Assembly (NCBI GenBank): GCA_963848375.1
Contig: CAWKDK010000018.1
Location: 806,001-870,000, forward strand
Length of the DNA: 64,000 nucleotides
Reading direction: 5' to 3'
Source of the DNA: JAJPJE01 sp963848375
GTDB taxonomy: Bacteria > Acidobacteriota > Terriglobia > Terriglobales > Acidobacteriaceae
In this document: piece by piece, positions 1-7,107 of the stretch
Layout: each line of letters begins with the position of its first letter
How positions within the stretch are numbered: position 1 is the first letter of the stretch
Program-made: the position numbers and the translations under genes
The notes under the pieces: model-generated
The model's database searches: none
Told to the model about the DNA's origin: nothing
What the model saw: only the letters and a program-made list of their open reading frames with translations

Positions 1-381
1 GAGTTGCCCTTGCAGCGTCGCCAACACGAGATGATCGCCACCATGGTGTCGGTGACCAATCGATGTTTCTATTGAATCGAATCGCACGCAGAGTTTCTGC
101 GTAGAGTCACCCTGGACCAGGAGATGGTGAGCGCACTCCGGAACGACTACACCAAGGCGCCGATCACGGAGCAGGAACGGGCGATGCTCGACTACGTTGT
201 AAAGCTCACCAAGGATGCCACCCAGTGTTCGCCGGACGATCATGCGAGGCTGCGCGAGGTTGGTTTCGACGACCGCGGCATACTGCAAATCACGCTCATC
301 GCATCCTGGTTCAACTACATCAATCGAGTCGCGGATGCTTTGGGTGTGGGACGAGACTGGGCGGCGACGGCGAAGCCCTGA
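1..381 (+). CDS. AhpD-like/carboxymuconolactone-decarboxylase peroxidase-related protein, probable selenoprotein (5' end outside window)
   Basis: Frame 1 is open from base 1 to the stop at 379-381 except for one TGA at 73-75. The reading around it is RCFY-stop-IESH, exactly where family members carry the redox motif CxxC (RCxYC.ESH). Downstream residues (AMLDYVVKLTKD, FNYINRVADALGV) are typical of the peroxidase-related branch of the AhpD fold, which uses the two active-site thiols to reduce peroxides. I read TGA as selenocysteine, giving C-F-Y-U. A perfect 7-bp hairpin begins 10 bases after the UGA, as bacterial SECIS elements do. The ATG at 124 would give only a headless fragment and is not a sensible start. 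The alternative is a single substitution (TGC to TGA). Family assignment is firm; selenocysteine is likely but unproven. Confidence 0.75.
86..102 (+). promoter_or_regulatory. SECIS-like hairpin for UGA recoding
   Basis: Arms ACGCAGA (86-92) and TCTGCGT (96-102) pair perfectly around a GTT loop (93-95). The loop starts 17 nt after the UGA (73-75) and opens with G. A short stem just 3' of the UGA with a G at the start of the apical loop fits the known bacterial SECIS pattern recognised by SelB. The hairpin lies inside coding sequence, as expected. Confidence 0.6.
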
Positions 382-1018
382 TTTGGAGGTGACTGAGTTC
401 CAAAACGGGTCTCCCTGGGTACCCCTCCCCCTCCCCCCTTATACCGCATTCTAAAGGACTTAGAGGCATGGCATAAGCGTCATACCGGCAAACAAAGGAC
501 TTAGTCCACGTTAGCGGCAAACAAAGGACTTAACTCAAGTCAGAAGTCACAAGTGAGAGGTCAGAAGTTAGGAATTAGTAATCAGTAGTTAGTAACACCG
601 CACCCTTTCCTATCCCTTATTCAATTGTGACAAATCGAAGGGTACCTACTAGACACTTTCGCGAAGATTATTTTTCCAGGCAAATGAGGTACTTACGGTG
701 ATTCCCGGAGTTTTAGGGGCTTGACATTGAAAGTGACGTCATAACGGGAAGGTAGAGGACTTCTGTTCATGGACTTGTATCCCCTCTGTAAATTTTTTAC
801 GGCTGTGGTGAGATGTGCTTCCCTGAGAGCGGTTCCGATTGGGGATCAAGTTTTCAGGTTACTGAAAACAGGTAGGTTAGCTGAGGGAGATGGTTCGTAA
901 CATTGGCAGAAGGCGTGCTATTTCCAATAGCGAAGCGCTCGTGCCTAGATCGAGAGTAGAAGACAGGGCGCCGGATGGACCCGGCAGCCGGTACAAAAGC
1001 GCTAAGGAGCTTTTCTCC
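382..1018. other. Non-coding region with short direct repeats and simple-sequence stretch
   Basis: No credible gene in 637 bases. It begins with a C-rich run (421-438), then three copies of AAAGGACTTA (453, 494, 523). Next comes a low-complexity stretch of AGTCAGAAGT/TAGTAAC-type words (537-597). A TTGACA hexamer lies at 721-726 but I see no well-spaced -10 partner. The region from about 720 presumably holds the promoter of the OmpA-family lipoprotein gene at 1019. Confidence 0.6.
486..532 (+). repeat. Two 18-bp direct repeats
   Basis: CGGCAAACAAAGGACTTA occurs at 486-503 and again at 515-532, exactly 29 bases apart. The core AAAGGACTTA also occurs at 453-462. Function unknown. Confidence 0.8.
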
Positions 1019-1747
1019 ATGAACAAGGTTCTAGTTCTCTCAGTTGCCGCCACTCTGAGCGTAGGTCTTTCTGTAGGGTGCTCGAGCAAGAAATATGTCC
1101 GCAGCCAAACCGGACCTACCATCAACAAAGTCAACGAACTGGATGACCAGACCGCGAAAAACACGAAAGACATCAAGGATGTCGACGCGCGCGCTCAGCA
1201 GGGAATCCAGGGCGTGAATACCAAGTCCGATGCTGCGGATCAGAAGGCCCAGGCTGCCGGTCAGCAGGCTGATCAGGCGCAGACGCTGGCTTCCACGACC
1301 GCCGGCCAGGTGCAGTCACTGGCGAACACGGTCGCGAACCTCGACAACTACCGTCCAGTGGTTGAAACCACGGTGCATTTCGGCTTCGACAAGTCGATCC
1401 TGACGGCGAAGGCGAAGGAAGCGCTGGACCAGTTGGGCACCGAAATTCCTAACGCTAAGAACTACATCCTGGTGATCGATGGCAACACCGACTCAGTAGG
1501 TCCCGCGTCCTATAACTATGAACTGAGCCGCCGCCGTGCGGATGCCGTGGTCCAGTATGTGGCTTCGAAGTACAACGTGCCCGCCCACAAGATCTACTTA
1601 ATCGGTCTGGGCAAGGACAAGCCGGCTACGGATGACAAGACGTCCAAGGGCCGTGCGGAAAATCGTCGCGTGGATGTGCGGTTGATGACGAACATCCAGG
1701 ACCAGAACGCTACCGCTGCTTCGGCGAAGCCGCCAGCCGCACAATAA
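1019..1747 (+). CDS. OmpA/Pal-family peptidoglycan-binding lipoprotein
   Basis: Predicted 242-residue outer-membrane lipoprotein: signal peptide with lipobox LSVGC (Cys21). An Ala/Gln/Asp-rich heptad-like segment (about residues 35-110) should form a coiled-coil spacer. The C-terminal OmpA domain (about 120-225) has VHFGFDKS, GNTDSVGPASYNYELS and the RAENRRVDVRL ending that binds diaminopimelate. Such proteins tether the outer membrane to peptidoglycan. ATG at 1019 is chosen because AAGGAG lies 9 bases upstream (1004-1009) and a proper signal peptide follows; an upstream in-frame ATG at 890 gives a meaningless extension. A strong terminator follows, so it is probably monocistronic. Confidence 0.9.
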   Translation: MNKVLVLSVAATLSVGLSVGCSSKKYVRSQTGPTINKVNELDDQTAKNTKDIKDVDARAQQGIQGVNTKSDAADQKAQAAGQQADQAQTLASTTAGQVQSLANTVANLDNYRPVVETTVHFGFDKSILTAKAKEALDQLGTEIPNAKNYILVIDGNTDSVGPASYNYELSRRRADAVVQYVASKYNVPAHKIYLIGLGKDKPATDDKTSKGRAENRRVDVRLMTNIQDQNATAASAKPPAAQ

Positions 1748-1775
1748 ATTTGCCTCCCCTGTAAATGCCTCTGCG

Positions 1776-1804
1776 GGCCGCTCGAAAGGGCGGCCAATTT
1801 TTTT
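1776..1804 (+). terminator. Rho-independent terminator after the OmpA-family gene
   Basis: GGCCGCTC (1776-1783) pairs with GGGCGGCC (1788-1795) around a GAAA tetraloop, with one G-T wobble. An AA and a run of seven T follow. Confidence 0.85.
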
Positions 1805-1889
1805 GAAAACCGTATTTTCAGTATGTCAGTATTTCAGTACATCCGTCCGACTGACTGAAAGACTTCCGGAAAAGGGCTAGAATATCGGG

Positions 1890-2804
1890 ATGCGGCGTTT
1901 GCTACTTGGGCTGGTGATTTGTGCTCCGCTACTGGTTTTTGCGCAGGATCCAAACCTGAGCACGGACACAACTTTCCCGGGCGACAAACCGGCGACGAAG
2001 TCGGGAAGTGTGCCGAATGCGCCGGCTCCTGCGAATAAGCCTGCGTCGAATGTGCCGGACGCACCGACTCCAACCAACAAGTCCGCGTCGAATGTGCCGG
2101 ACGCGCCATCACCTTCGCCCTCGACCTCAAGCAAGCCCGCTGAAGATAAGGAAACGACGCCTCCTGCGGAGGATGCGTCGAAGCCGCCAACTAGCGCTCC
2201 GTTGCCGAGGAGCGATGGTGAAAGTTCGAGTAAGGACAATCTGCCCGACATGAGCCCGCCACCGGGAGATGAGAAGCATACGGGAGCGGAACTGCCCAGC
2301 GACGTGGAAGAGATGCGTCCTTGGAATCCGCATCAGGCGGATAAGAACGTAGAGATTGGCGACTTCTATTACAAGAAGAGCAACTATCGAGCGGCAGAGG
2401 GCCGTTACCAGGAAGCGCTGCGATACCAGTGGAATCACGCGGAGGCGACCTACAAGCTCGCGGTCGTCGAAGAAAAGCTGGAGGAGCCCGAGGCAGCGCG
2501 GAAGAACTATTCGACTTATTTGCAGATCCTGCCGAAGGGACCGGACTCAGAAAAGGCACAGAAAGCTTTAGATCGGCTAGGCGGTCCGGTGCCGGTTACG
2601 ACGCAGAACACGAATGGTCCAGCAGAGGCGGGCAGTACTGATGGTCAGACAGGGCACCATGGAGTGCATCTTAAGGATTTGAAGCCGGGCTGCATCCACT
2701 TGGGAAACAGCCCTTGCCACACTATGCCGGGATCGGGAACGGCGTCGAAGAAATCGCCGCAAGATACGGGAACTACTTCTCCACCCGCACAAAGTCCCCA
2801 GTAG
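1890..2804 (+). CDS. Secreted TPR-repeat protein with Pro/Ala-rich tandem repeats
   Basis: 304 residues with a cleavable signal peptide (cut after about FAQ, residues 17-19). A disordered segment follows with three consecutive 14-residue units of the type NVPDAPTPTNKSAS (about residues 40-81), then more Pro/Ser-rich sequence. Residues about 150-225 (IGDFYYKKSNYRAAEGRYQEAL, then AEATYKLAVVEEKL) form two or three TPR-like helical hairpins resembling YbgF/BamD-type periplasmic scaffolds. The tail is low complexity with two Cys (CIHLGNSPC). A periplasmic or envelope scaffolding role is inference. The last 32 bases overlap the 3' end of the convergent lipoprotein gene at 2773-3399. Confidence 0.75.
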   Translation: MRRLLLGLVICAPLLVFAQDPNLSTDTTFPGDKPATKSGSVPNAPAPANKPASNVPDAPTPTNKSASNVPDAPSPSPSTSSKPAEDKETTPPAEDASKPPTSAPLPRSDGESSSKDNLPDMSPPPGDEKHTGAELPSDVEEMRPWNPHQADKNVEIGDFYYKKSNYRAAEGRYQEALRYQWNHAEATYKLAVVEEKLEEPEAARKNYSTYLQILPKGPDSEKAQKALDRLGGPVPVTTQNTNGPAEAGSTDGQTGHHGVHLKDLKPGCIHLGNSPCHTMPGSGTASKKSPQDTGTTSPPAQSPQ

Positions 2805-3399
2805 TTGCGTTCACGGAAACGCGAAGTTTCGCTTCGTTACCAGTGCCTCCATATTGAACGTGCCAGATCAGGATGTTCTCCTGCGTGCTCCACTCGGCGA
2901 GGCAGACGATCGGCGTGGTGGGAGTTTGCTTCACCAGCTTCTCGCCGCCGTGTTGATTGGCGACCTGAATGGCCTTGTCGGAATCCACCTTCAGAAAAGC
3001 AATATCGAACGTTTTGGTGAAAGCGTTGGTTGGATTGTAGCTGTCTTCGGCTCCGAAGGAGATGCCAGGCTCGGGAGCGTCGTCTTCTTTCACGCCGGAC
3101 CATGTGTAGGTCTTGGCGACGCGATGGCTGGGTGATCCGAACGAAGCTCGCCAAACGGCATATTTGCCATCCTGCCCGGTTATGTTTTTCGTGGGCTGGG
3201 ATTCCAGTCGAAAGGGCTGGCCGTCTGCTTGCCAGGAGCGAGCCGCGACATACATCTTGTAGACCGCCTCGCGGCCCGTGTACAGCGTAGGTTCAGTGGG
3301 CTGCGGCGCAGCTGCTTCCTGCGCGGGCTTTTTGGGTTCAGAGGTGCAGGCGAACATCAGGCCGAGCAAAACAAGAACGGTGAGTGGTTGAATTCGCAT
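2773..3399 (-). CDS. Lipoprotein of unknown function
   Basis: 208 residues starting with a lipoprotein signal peptide, lipobox LMFAC (Cys18), followed by an acidic Pro-rich linker. The globular part contains YTWSGVKEDD, a central Phe/Asp-rich stretch and the ending KLRVSVNATTGDFVRVEK, which resembles a PepSY-like beta-hairpin. No enzyme motif is recognisable. It converges on the TPR gene with a 32-bp tail-to-tail overlap, which also supplies antisense transcript potential. Expression as a single gene seems likely because ldh upstream lies more than 200 bases away. Confidence 0.75.
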   Translation of the reverse strand: MRIQPLTVLVLLGLMFACTSEPKKPAQEAAAPQPTEPTLYTGREAVYKMYVAARSWQADGQPFRLESQPTKNITGQDGKYAVWRASFGSPSHRVAKTYTWSGVKEDDAPEPGISFGAEDSYNPTNAFTKTFDIAFLKVDSDKAIQVANQHGGEKLVKQTPTTPIVCLAEWSTQENILIWHVQYGGTGNEAKLRVSVNATTGDFVRVEK

Positions 3400-3533
3400 T
3401 CTGTGTTTGAGTCCTCGAATAAGGGAGCGCCGAAAGAGATCAGGCGCGCTTCATTCTAATTCATCATACGTTGGCAGTTTTGGGGAGGCTGATGTGTCGC
3501 CCCTCCAGGGCTCGTATGCCTTCCCGGCCACTA

Positions 3534-3553
3534 CCCAGGCCTTACGGCCTGGG
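3534..3553. repeat. Palindromic hairpin between ldh and the lipoprotein gene
   Basis: CCCAGGCC (3534-3541), loop TTAC, GGCCTGGG (3546-3553): a perfect 8-bp stem. It sits in a GC-rich block (about 3500-3580) with no reading frame and without a T-run. A similar motif (GCTGGGCTGAAGCCCCAGCC) occurs at about 10133-10152 before ribD. This looks like a dispersed intergenic palindrome, possibly stabilising the ldh transcript end. Confidence 0.6.
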
Positions 3554-3611
3554 CTTACGAATGCCGGCGCTCCGCGGCTGTTTCACCCGTCAATAATTCT
3601 AGTCAGCCACC

Positions 3612-4595
3612 CTAATCAGCCGCATCGGTGGCAGTTGCGGATTGGCGTCCGAGATTGGCGATGGTGTCTTCCAGAACGGCGGCGGATTTGCGCAGGAGAT
3701 TCTGCTCATGCTCGTCGAGTTGCAGGTGAAGCACGCGCTCAATTCCGTTGCGATTGATCACGGTTGGCAGGCTGAAACAGACGTTGCTAATTCCGTAGTA
3801 GTTCTCGACGAGACTGGACACAGAGAGGATTGTGTACTGGTCGCGCAGGATCGCTTCAACAAGGCGCATTAGTCCGGCAGCGACCGCATAGTAGGTCGCG
3901 CCTTTGCGTTCGATAATTTGATAAGCAGCATCGCGCGTGTTGAGGAAGATCTTTTCCATTTGCTCGATCTCGTAATCACAGTCGCGTGCTTTCGCGAAAT
4001 CGCGTAGTTGCATTCCCGCGATATTTGCCGAGGACCAGACGGGAACTTCGCTATCGCCATGCTCGCCGATGATCCAGGCATGAACGCTGCGCGGGTCGAC
4101 GCGGAAATGACGTCCGAGCAAAGTGCGGAAGCGCGCGGTATCGAGAATGGTGCCGGAGCCAAAGACACGTTGTGGCGGGAGTCCGGAGTCCTGCAGCGAG
4201 GTGTAGGTGAGCACGTCGACGGGATTGGTGGTGATGAGAATGATGCCGTCGGGATTGTAGCGAGCGACTTCGGGGATGATTTTTCCGAAGATCGCAGCGT
4301 TACGCTTCACGAGGTCAAGACGGGTCTCGCCGGGCTTTTGCGCGGCGCCCGCGGTGACGACGGTGACGGCGGCTCCGGCGCAATCCGAATAGTCTCCAGC
4401 CCAAATGTTAGTGGCGTGGGAGAACGGGACGGCATGACTCAGGTCCATGGCTTCGCCTTCGGCCTTGGCGCGATTTACGTCGACAAGAACGATTTCAGCG
4501 GCGAGGCCACTGAGCATGAGCGCGTATGCAAAAGTGGCGCCCACATTGCCAAGTCCGACGACAGCAACACGAGTAGCGCGGTTGGAACTGTTCAC
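3612..4595 (-). CDS. ldh: L-lactate dehydrogenase
   Basis: 327 residues, full length. The Rossmann motif is VVGLGNVGATFAYAL (about 12-26), the NAD-ribose Asp is in EIVLVDVNRAKAEGEAMDL, and the substrate loop is GAAQKPGETRLDL. The Gln before KPGE (rather than Arg) marks lactate over malate specificity. The catalytic His is in IGEHGDSEVPVWS and the substrate Arg in DTARFRTLL. It interconverts pyruvate and L-lactate with NADH in the cytoplasm. The gene stands alone, divergent from 4700, so it should have its own promoter in 4596-4699. Confidence 0.92.
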   Translation of the reverse strand: MNSSNRATRVAVVGLGNVGATFAYALMLSGLAAEIVLVDVNRAKAEGEAMDLSHAVPFSHATNIWAGDYSDCAGAAVTVVTAGAAQKPGETRLDLVKRNAAIFGKIIPEVARYNPDGIILITTNPVDVLTYTSLQDSGLPPQRVFGSGTILDTARFRTLLGRHFRVDPRSVHAWIIGEHGDSEVPVWSSANIAGMQLRDFAKARDCDYEIEQMEKIFLNTRDAAYQIIERKGATYYAVAAGLMRLVEAILRDQYTILSVSSLVENYYGISNVCFSLPTVINRNGIERVLHLQLDEHEQNLLRKSAAVLEDTIANLGRQSATATDAAD

Positions 4596-4699
4596 TTAGA
4601 TTCACCCCAGCTGAAGTCAATTGTGACACGAATGGCGGAGAAAACGCGCACGCATTCGGATTACACTGAGGTGGGATTGCGCATCTCACAATCAGCCAC

Positions 4700-5173
4700 A
4701 TGCCAAAGATTTCTGCTCTTCTGCATACGATGAACGACGTGAAACGGATCGGGCGCGCGCTCGATTCATTACGCAGCTGCGATGAAGTGCTGGTGATCGA
4801 TCATGGCTCGACCGATGGAACGCAGAAAGCCGCCGAGGAGCATGGCGCTGCGGTGAAGGCTGCGATCCCGGGCGTGGATCGCGGGGCGTATGTGCTCGAT
4901 CTGAAGAACGATTGGGTCTTCTGTCTCTGCGCGAATGAAGCCTTGAGCGAGGAGTTGGAGGCGTCACTGCAAGAGTGGAAGCAGCGCGATCCCGATTCGG
5001 AGACGGGGATTGCAGTTGGCGTAAGGGAAGAGTCCGATGGCGGCTGGAAAACGTGTACCAGCGAACTGAGATTAGTGAACCGCACACGGCTGAACTGGAC
5101 CGGCGATCTGCCGCCTAATACCGACGGACCGCCCGGCGTGGCGGGCGACCTGATCCGATTCCAGAATCCATAA
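4700..5173 (+). CDS. Short glycosyltransferase family 2-like protein, probably catalytically degenerate
   Basis: 157 residues. The N-terminus (ISALLHTMNDVKRIGRALDSL, then VLVIDHGSTDGT) is clearly GT-A, family 2, closest in style to the WaaE/KdtX group (DSGSTDGT in those). The following motif, usually DWVLxLDADE with the metal-binding DxD, reads DWVFCLCANEALSEEL here, so both DxD aspartates are gone. The C-terminal acceptor half of normal GT2 enzymes (about 100 more residues) is absent. Either a pseudo-enzyme with a sugar-nucleotide-binding role or a decayed copy; no stop or shift breaks the frame. It diverges from ldh. Confidence 0.7.
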   Translation: MPKISALLHTMNDVKRIGRALDSLRSCDEVLVIDHGSTDGTQKAAEEHGAAVKAAIPGVDRGAYVLDLKNDWVFCLCANEALSEELEASLQEWKQRDPDSETGIAVGVREESDGGWKTCTSELRLVNRTRLNWTGDLPPNTDGPPGVAGDLIRFQNP

Positions 5174-5258
5174 TTTTGCCCATACAAGGTCTCCAGGAGC
5201 GACCCCAAGTACCCAGCGTCCATGTACCCATGAGATTACCTATGGCACGTTGGTACCC

Positions 5259-5286
5259 TTCGACACGGGCGATTGCGACATATAAT
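5259..5286 (+). promoter_or_regulatory. Possible sigma-70 promoter before the prepilin peptidase gene
   Basis: A perfect TATAAT lies at 5281-5286. A weak -35 (TTCGAC, 5259-5264) sits 16 bases upstream. The start codon at 5318 follows 31 bases downstream. Confidence 0.4.
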
Positions 5287-5317
5287 CGGGGACGAATCCA
5301 ACACCTACTGGGCGTGA

Positions 5318-6241
5318 ATGTTCCTTTTCTTCGCGATCGCGATTTTCTGCTTTGGACTGCTGTTCGGGAGCTTCCTGAACGTGTGCATCCATCGGATTCC
5401 GCGCGAAGAGTCGATCGTGTGGCCGGGTTCGGCGTGCCCGCATTGCAAGTCGCCGATTCACTTTTACGATAACGTTCCGGTTTTCAGCTGGTTGGTGCTA
5501 CGGGGCCGCTGCCGCAATTGCAAAGCGCCAATCTCGCCACGATATCTGCTGGTGGAACTGCTTACAGGCGTGCTGTTCCTGTTGTGCTTCCTCGAGTTTG
5601 GGTTGAGCTTGAGCACGCTGAAATACTGCGTGTTCGCGTTCCTGATCATTGGATTGGTTTTCATCGATGCTGAGTGGAAACTGCTGCCGGATAAGCTGAC
5701 GCTGACGGGATTGGTGATTGGACTCGGGTTTAGCCTGTTCGCTCCGGTGAACGATTTTCTTGGGCAGATCATGCCGTCGTTTATGCACTCGTCGCTAGGC
5801 GGCAATTCGTGGCGGCTGGTTTCGCTGATGGATTCGACGCTAGGAGCACTGGTGGGCGCGTCGTTCATCTACGGAGTGGGTGAGATTTATCTGCGCGCGC
5901 GCGGCGTGGAGGGAATGGGCTTTGGCGACGTGAAGCTGATGGCCATGGTGGGCTCGTTCCTGGGCGTACGGTTGACGGTGATTACGCTATTTGGCGCGTC
6001 GCTAGTGGGATCGTTGTTTGGGCTGGCGATGATCCTGAATGTATGGCGGAAACGAACGCGGCGAAGGGTGGTTCGGAATCACGAACCAGTGGGGATCGCG
6101 CGCAAGCGTGCATGGCAATCCGCCAGCATGGTGTACCGGTTCTATCAGATTCCGTTTGGAGTGTTCTTAGGCAGTATGGCTTTGTTTTCTCTGTTCTTCG
6201 GTAACGCGCTATTGCGAGGTTACTGGGGCTTGTTCTTGTGA
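5318..6241 (+). CDS. pilD: Prepilin peptidase / N-methyltransferase (PilD family)
   Basis: 307-residue inner-membrane aspartic protease that cleaves type IV prepilins and type II secretion pseudopilins and methylates the new N-terminus. The N-terminal motif FGSFLNVCIHRIPREESIVWPGSACPHC and the paired CPHC/CRNC zinc cysteines (about residues 42-70) mark the methylating class. The two catalytic aspartates are in FIDAEWKLLPD (about 112-122) and GMGFGDVKLMA (about 205-215). Several hydrophobic segments follow. No pilus genes lie nearby; the next gene (6258) follows after 16 bases and could be co-transcribed. Confidence 0.93.
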   Translation: MFLFFAIAIFCFGLLFGSFLNVCIHRIPREESIVWPGSACPHCKSPIHFYDNVPVFSWLVLRGRCRNCKAPISPRYLLVELLTGVLFLLCFLEFGLSLSTLKYCVFAFLIIGLVFIDAEWKLLPDKLTLTGLVIGLGFSLFAPVNDFLGQIMPSFMHSSLGGNSWRLVSLMDSTLGALVGASFIYGVGEIYLRARGVEGMGFGDVKLMAMVGSFLGVRLTVITLFGASLVGSLFGLAMILNVWRKRTRRRVVRNHEPVGIARKRAWQSASMVYRFYQIPFGVFLGSMALFSLFFGNALLRGYWGLFL

Positions 6242-6257
6242 GATTGGGAGGTCAAGC

Positions 6258-6896
6258 ATGAAGAAATTGAGCGGAGTTATCCTGGCGACGTTCGTCCTGA
6301 TGCTGGTGGGCACGGCAATGTCGCAGTCACTGGCTGATCAGGCGAAGGCTGCGCGGCAGCAGCCGAAGAAGTCCGCGACGAAGGTGTACACGGAAGACGA
6401 TTTGCCGTCAGTGCCGGAATCGAAGATGGCGGAAGAGTCGCATGCGGCTGAAGCGACTGCAACCAATGCTGAAGCGGCGAAGGAAGCTCCGGCGGCGGAT
6501 ACAGCGAGCGGTGATGCCGATAAGAAAGACGACGCCGCAAGCGATGCCAAGAAGGAAGACGATGCTGCCGCCAAAGAAAAAGAAGAAGCGGCGAAGGCAG
6601 CTGCTGAGGCGCAGGCGAACGATTTCAAAGCCAAGGTTAGCGACAAGCAGGAAGAAGTCAAAAGCCTCGAGAAGGAGTTGGACCTGATGCAGCGCGAAAA
6701 CAAGCTGCGGCAGGCTTCCTACTACGGCGATGCCGGCAACCAGCTTCGCGATCAGAAGAAGTGGGCCGACGAGCAGCGGCAGTACCAGACGGATCTGGAA
6801 GCGAAACAGAAGGCACTTGCTGAAGCGAAAGAGAAACTGGACGACTCTCGCGAGCAGGCGCGCAAGAATGGAATCCCAGAATCGAAACTGGAGTAA
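6258..6896 (+). CDS. Secreted Ala/Lys/Glu-rich coiled-coil protein
   Basis: 212 residues. It has a signal peptide (LATFVLMLVGTAMSQS), then a low-complexity Ala/Asp/Lys/Glu segment, and from about residue 110 a long coiled coil (KVSDKQEEVKSLEKELDLMQRE and QYQTDLEAKQKALAEAKEKL). No catalytic motif. It resembles small periplasmic coiled-coil proteins of unknown role. It follows the prepilin peptidase by 16 bases and is followed by a strong terminator, so the two probably form a short operon. Confidence 0.75.
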   Translation: MKKLSGVILATFVLMLVGTAMSQSLADQAKAARQQPKKSATKVYTEDDLPSVPESKMAEESHAAEATATNAEAAKEAPAADTASGDADKKDDAASDAKKEDDAAAKEKEEAAKAAAEAQANDFKAKVSDKQEEVKSLEKELDLMQRENKLRQASYYGDAGNQLRDQKKWADEQRQYQTDLEAKQKALAEAKEKLDDSREQARKNGIPESKLE

Positions 6897-6933
6897 CTGG
6901 CCAGTCTGTAAAACTTGCAGTGATAAGGATTGA

Positions 6934-6958
6934 GGCGCCCCGCGGGGCGCCTTTTGTT
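6934..6958 (+). terminator. Rho-independent terminator
   Basis: GGCGCCCC (6934-6941), GC, GGGGCGCC (6944-6951), then TTTTGTTT. Perfect stem 38 bases after the stop at 6896. Confidence 0.88.
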
Positions 6959-7107
6959 TCAGTTGCGGTACTTAAGTAACGCCAGGAAGGTCCGGTTTCA
7001 GCAGATTCGGCATGGTACTCGGGATACAATCCCGAGTTCAGGGCAGATCACCAGTGCGCCGCTTGGTCGCTGACCCGAGTGTTTGGGGCAGGAGTCCCTT
7101 GCCATCG

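Noticed and set aside
124..381. Separate 85-residue protein starting at ATG 124
   Set aside because: It lacks the active site; the family sequence continues upstream in the same frame through the TGA to base 1.
721..749. Sigma-70 promoter at TTGACA 721
   Set aside because: The only -10-like word (CATAAC, 740-745) is 13 bases away, too close; not reported as a promoter.
890..1018. N-terminal extension of the OmpA-family gene from ATG 890
   Set aside because: It would place 43 polar residues before a clear lipoprotein signal peptide, and AAGGAG sits correctly before ATG 1019.
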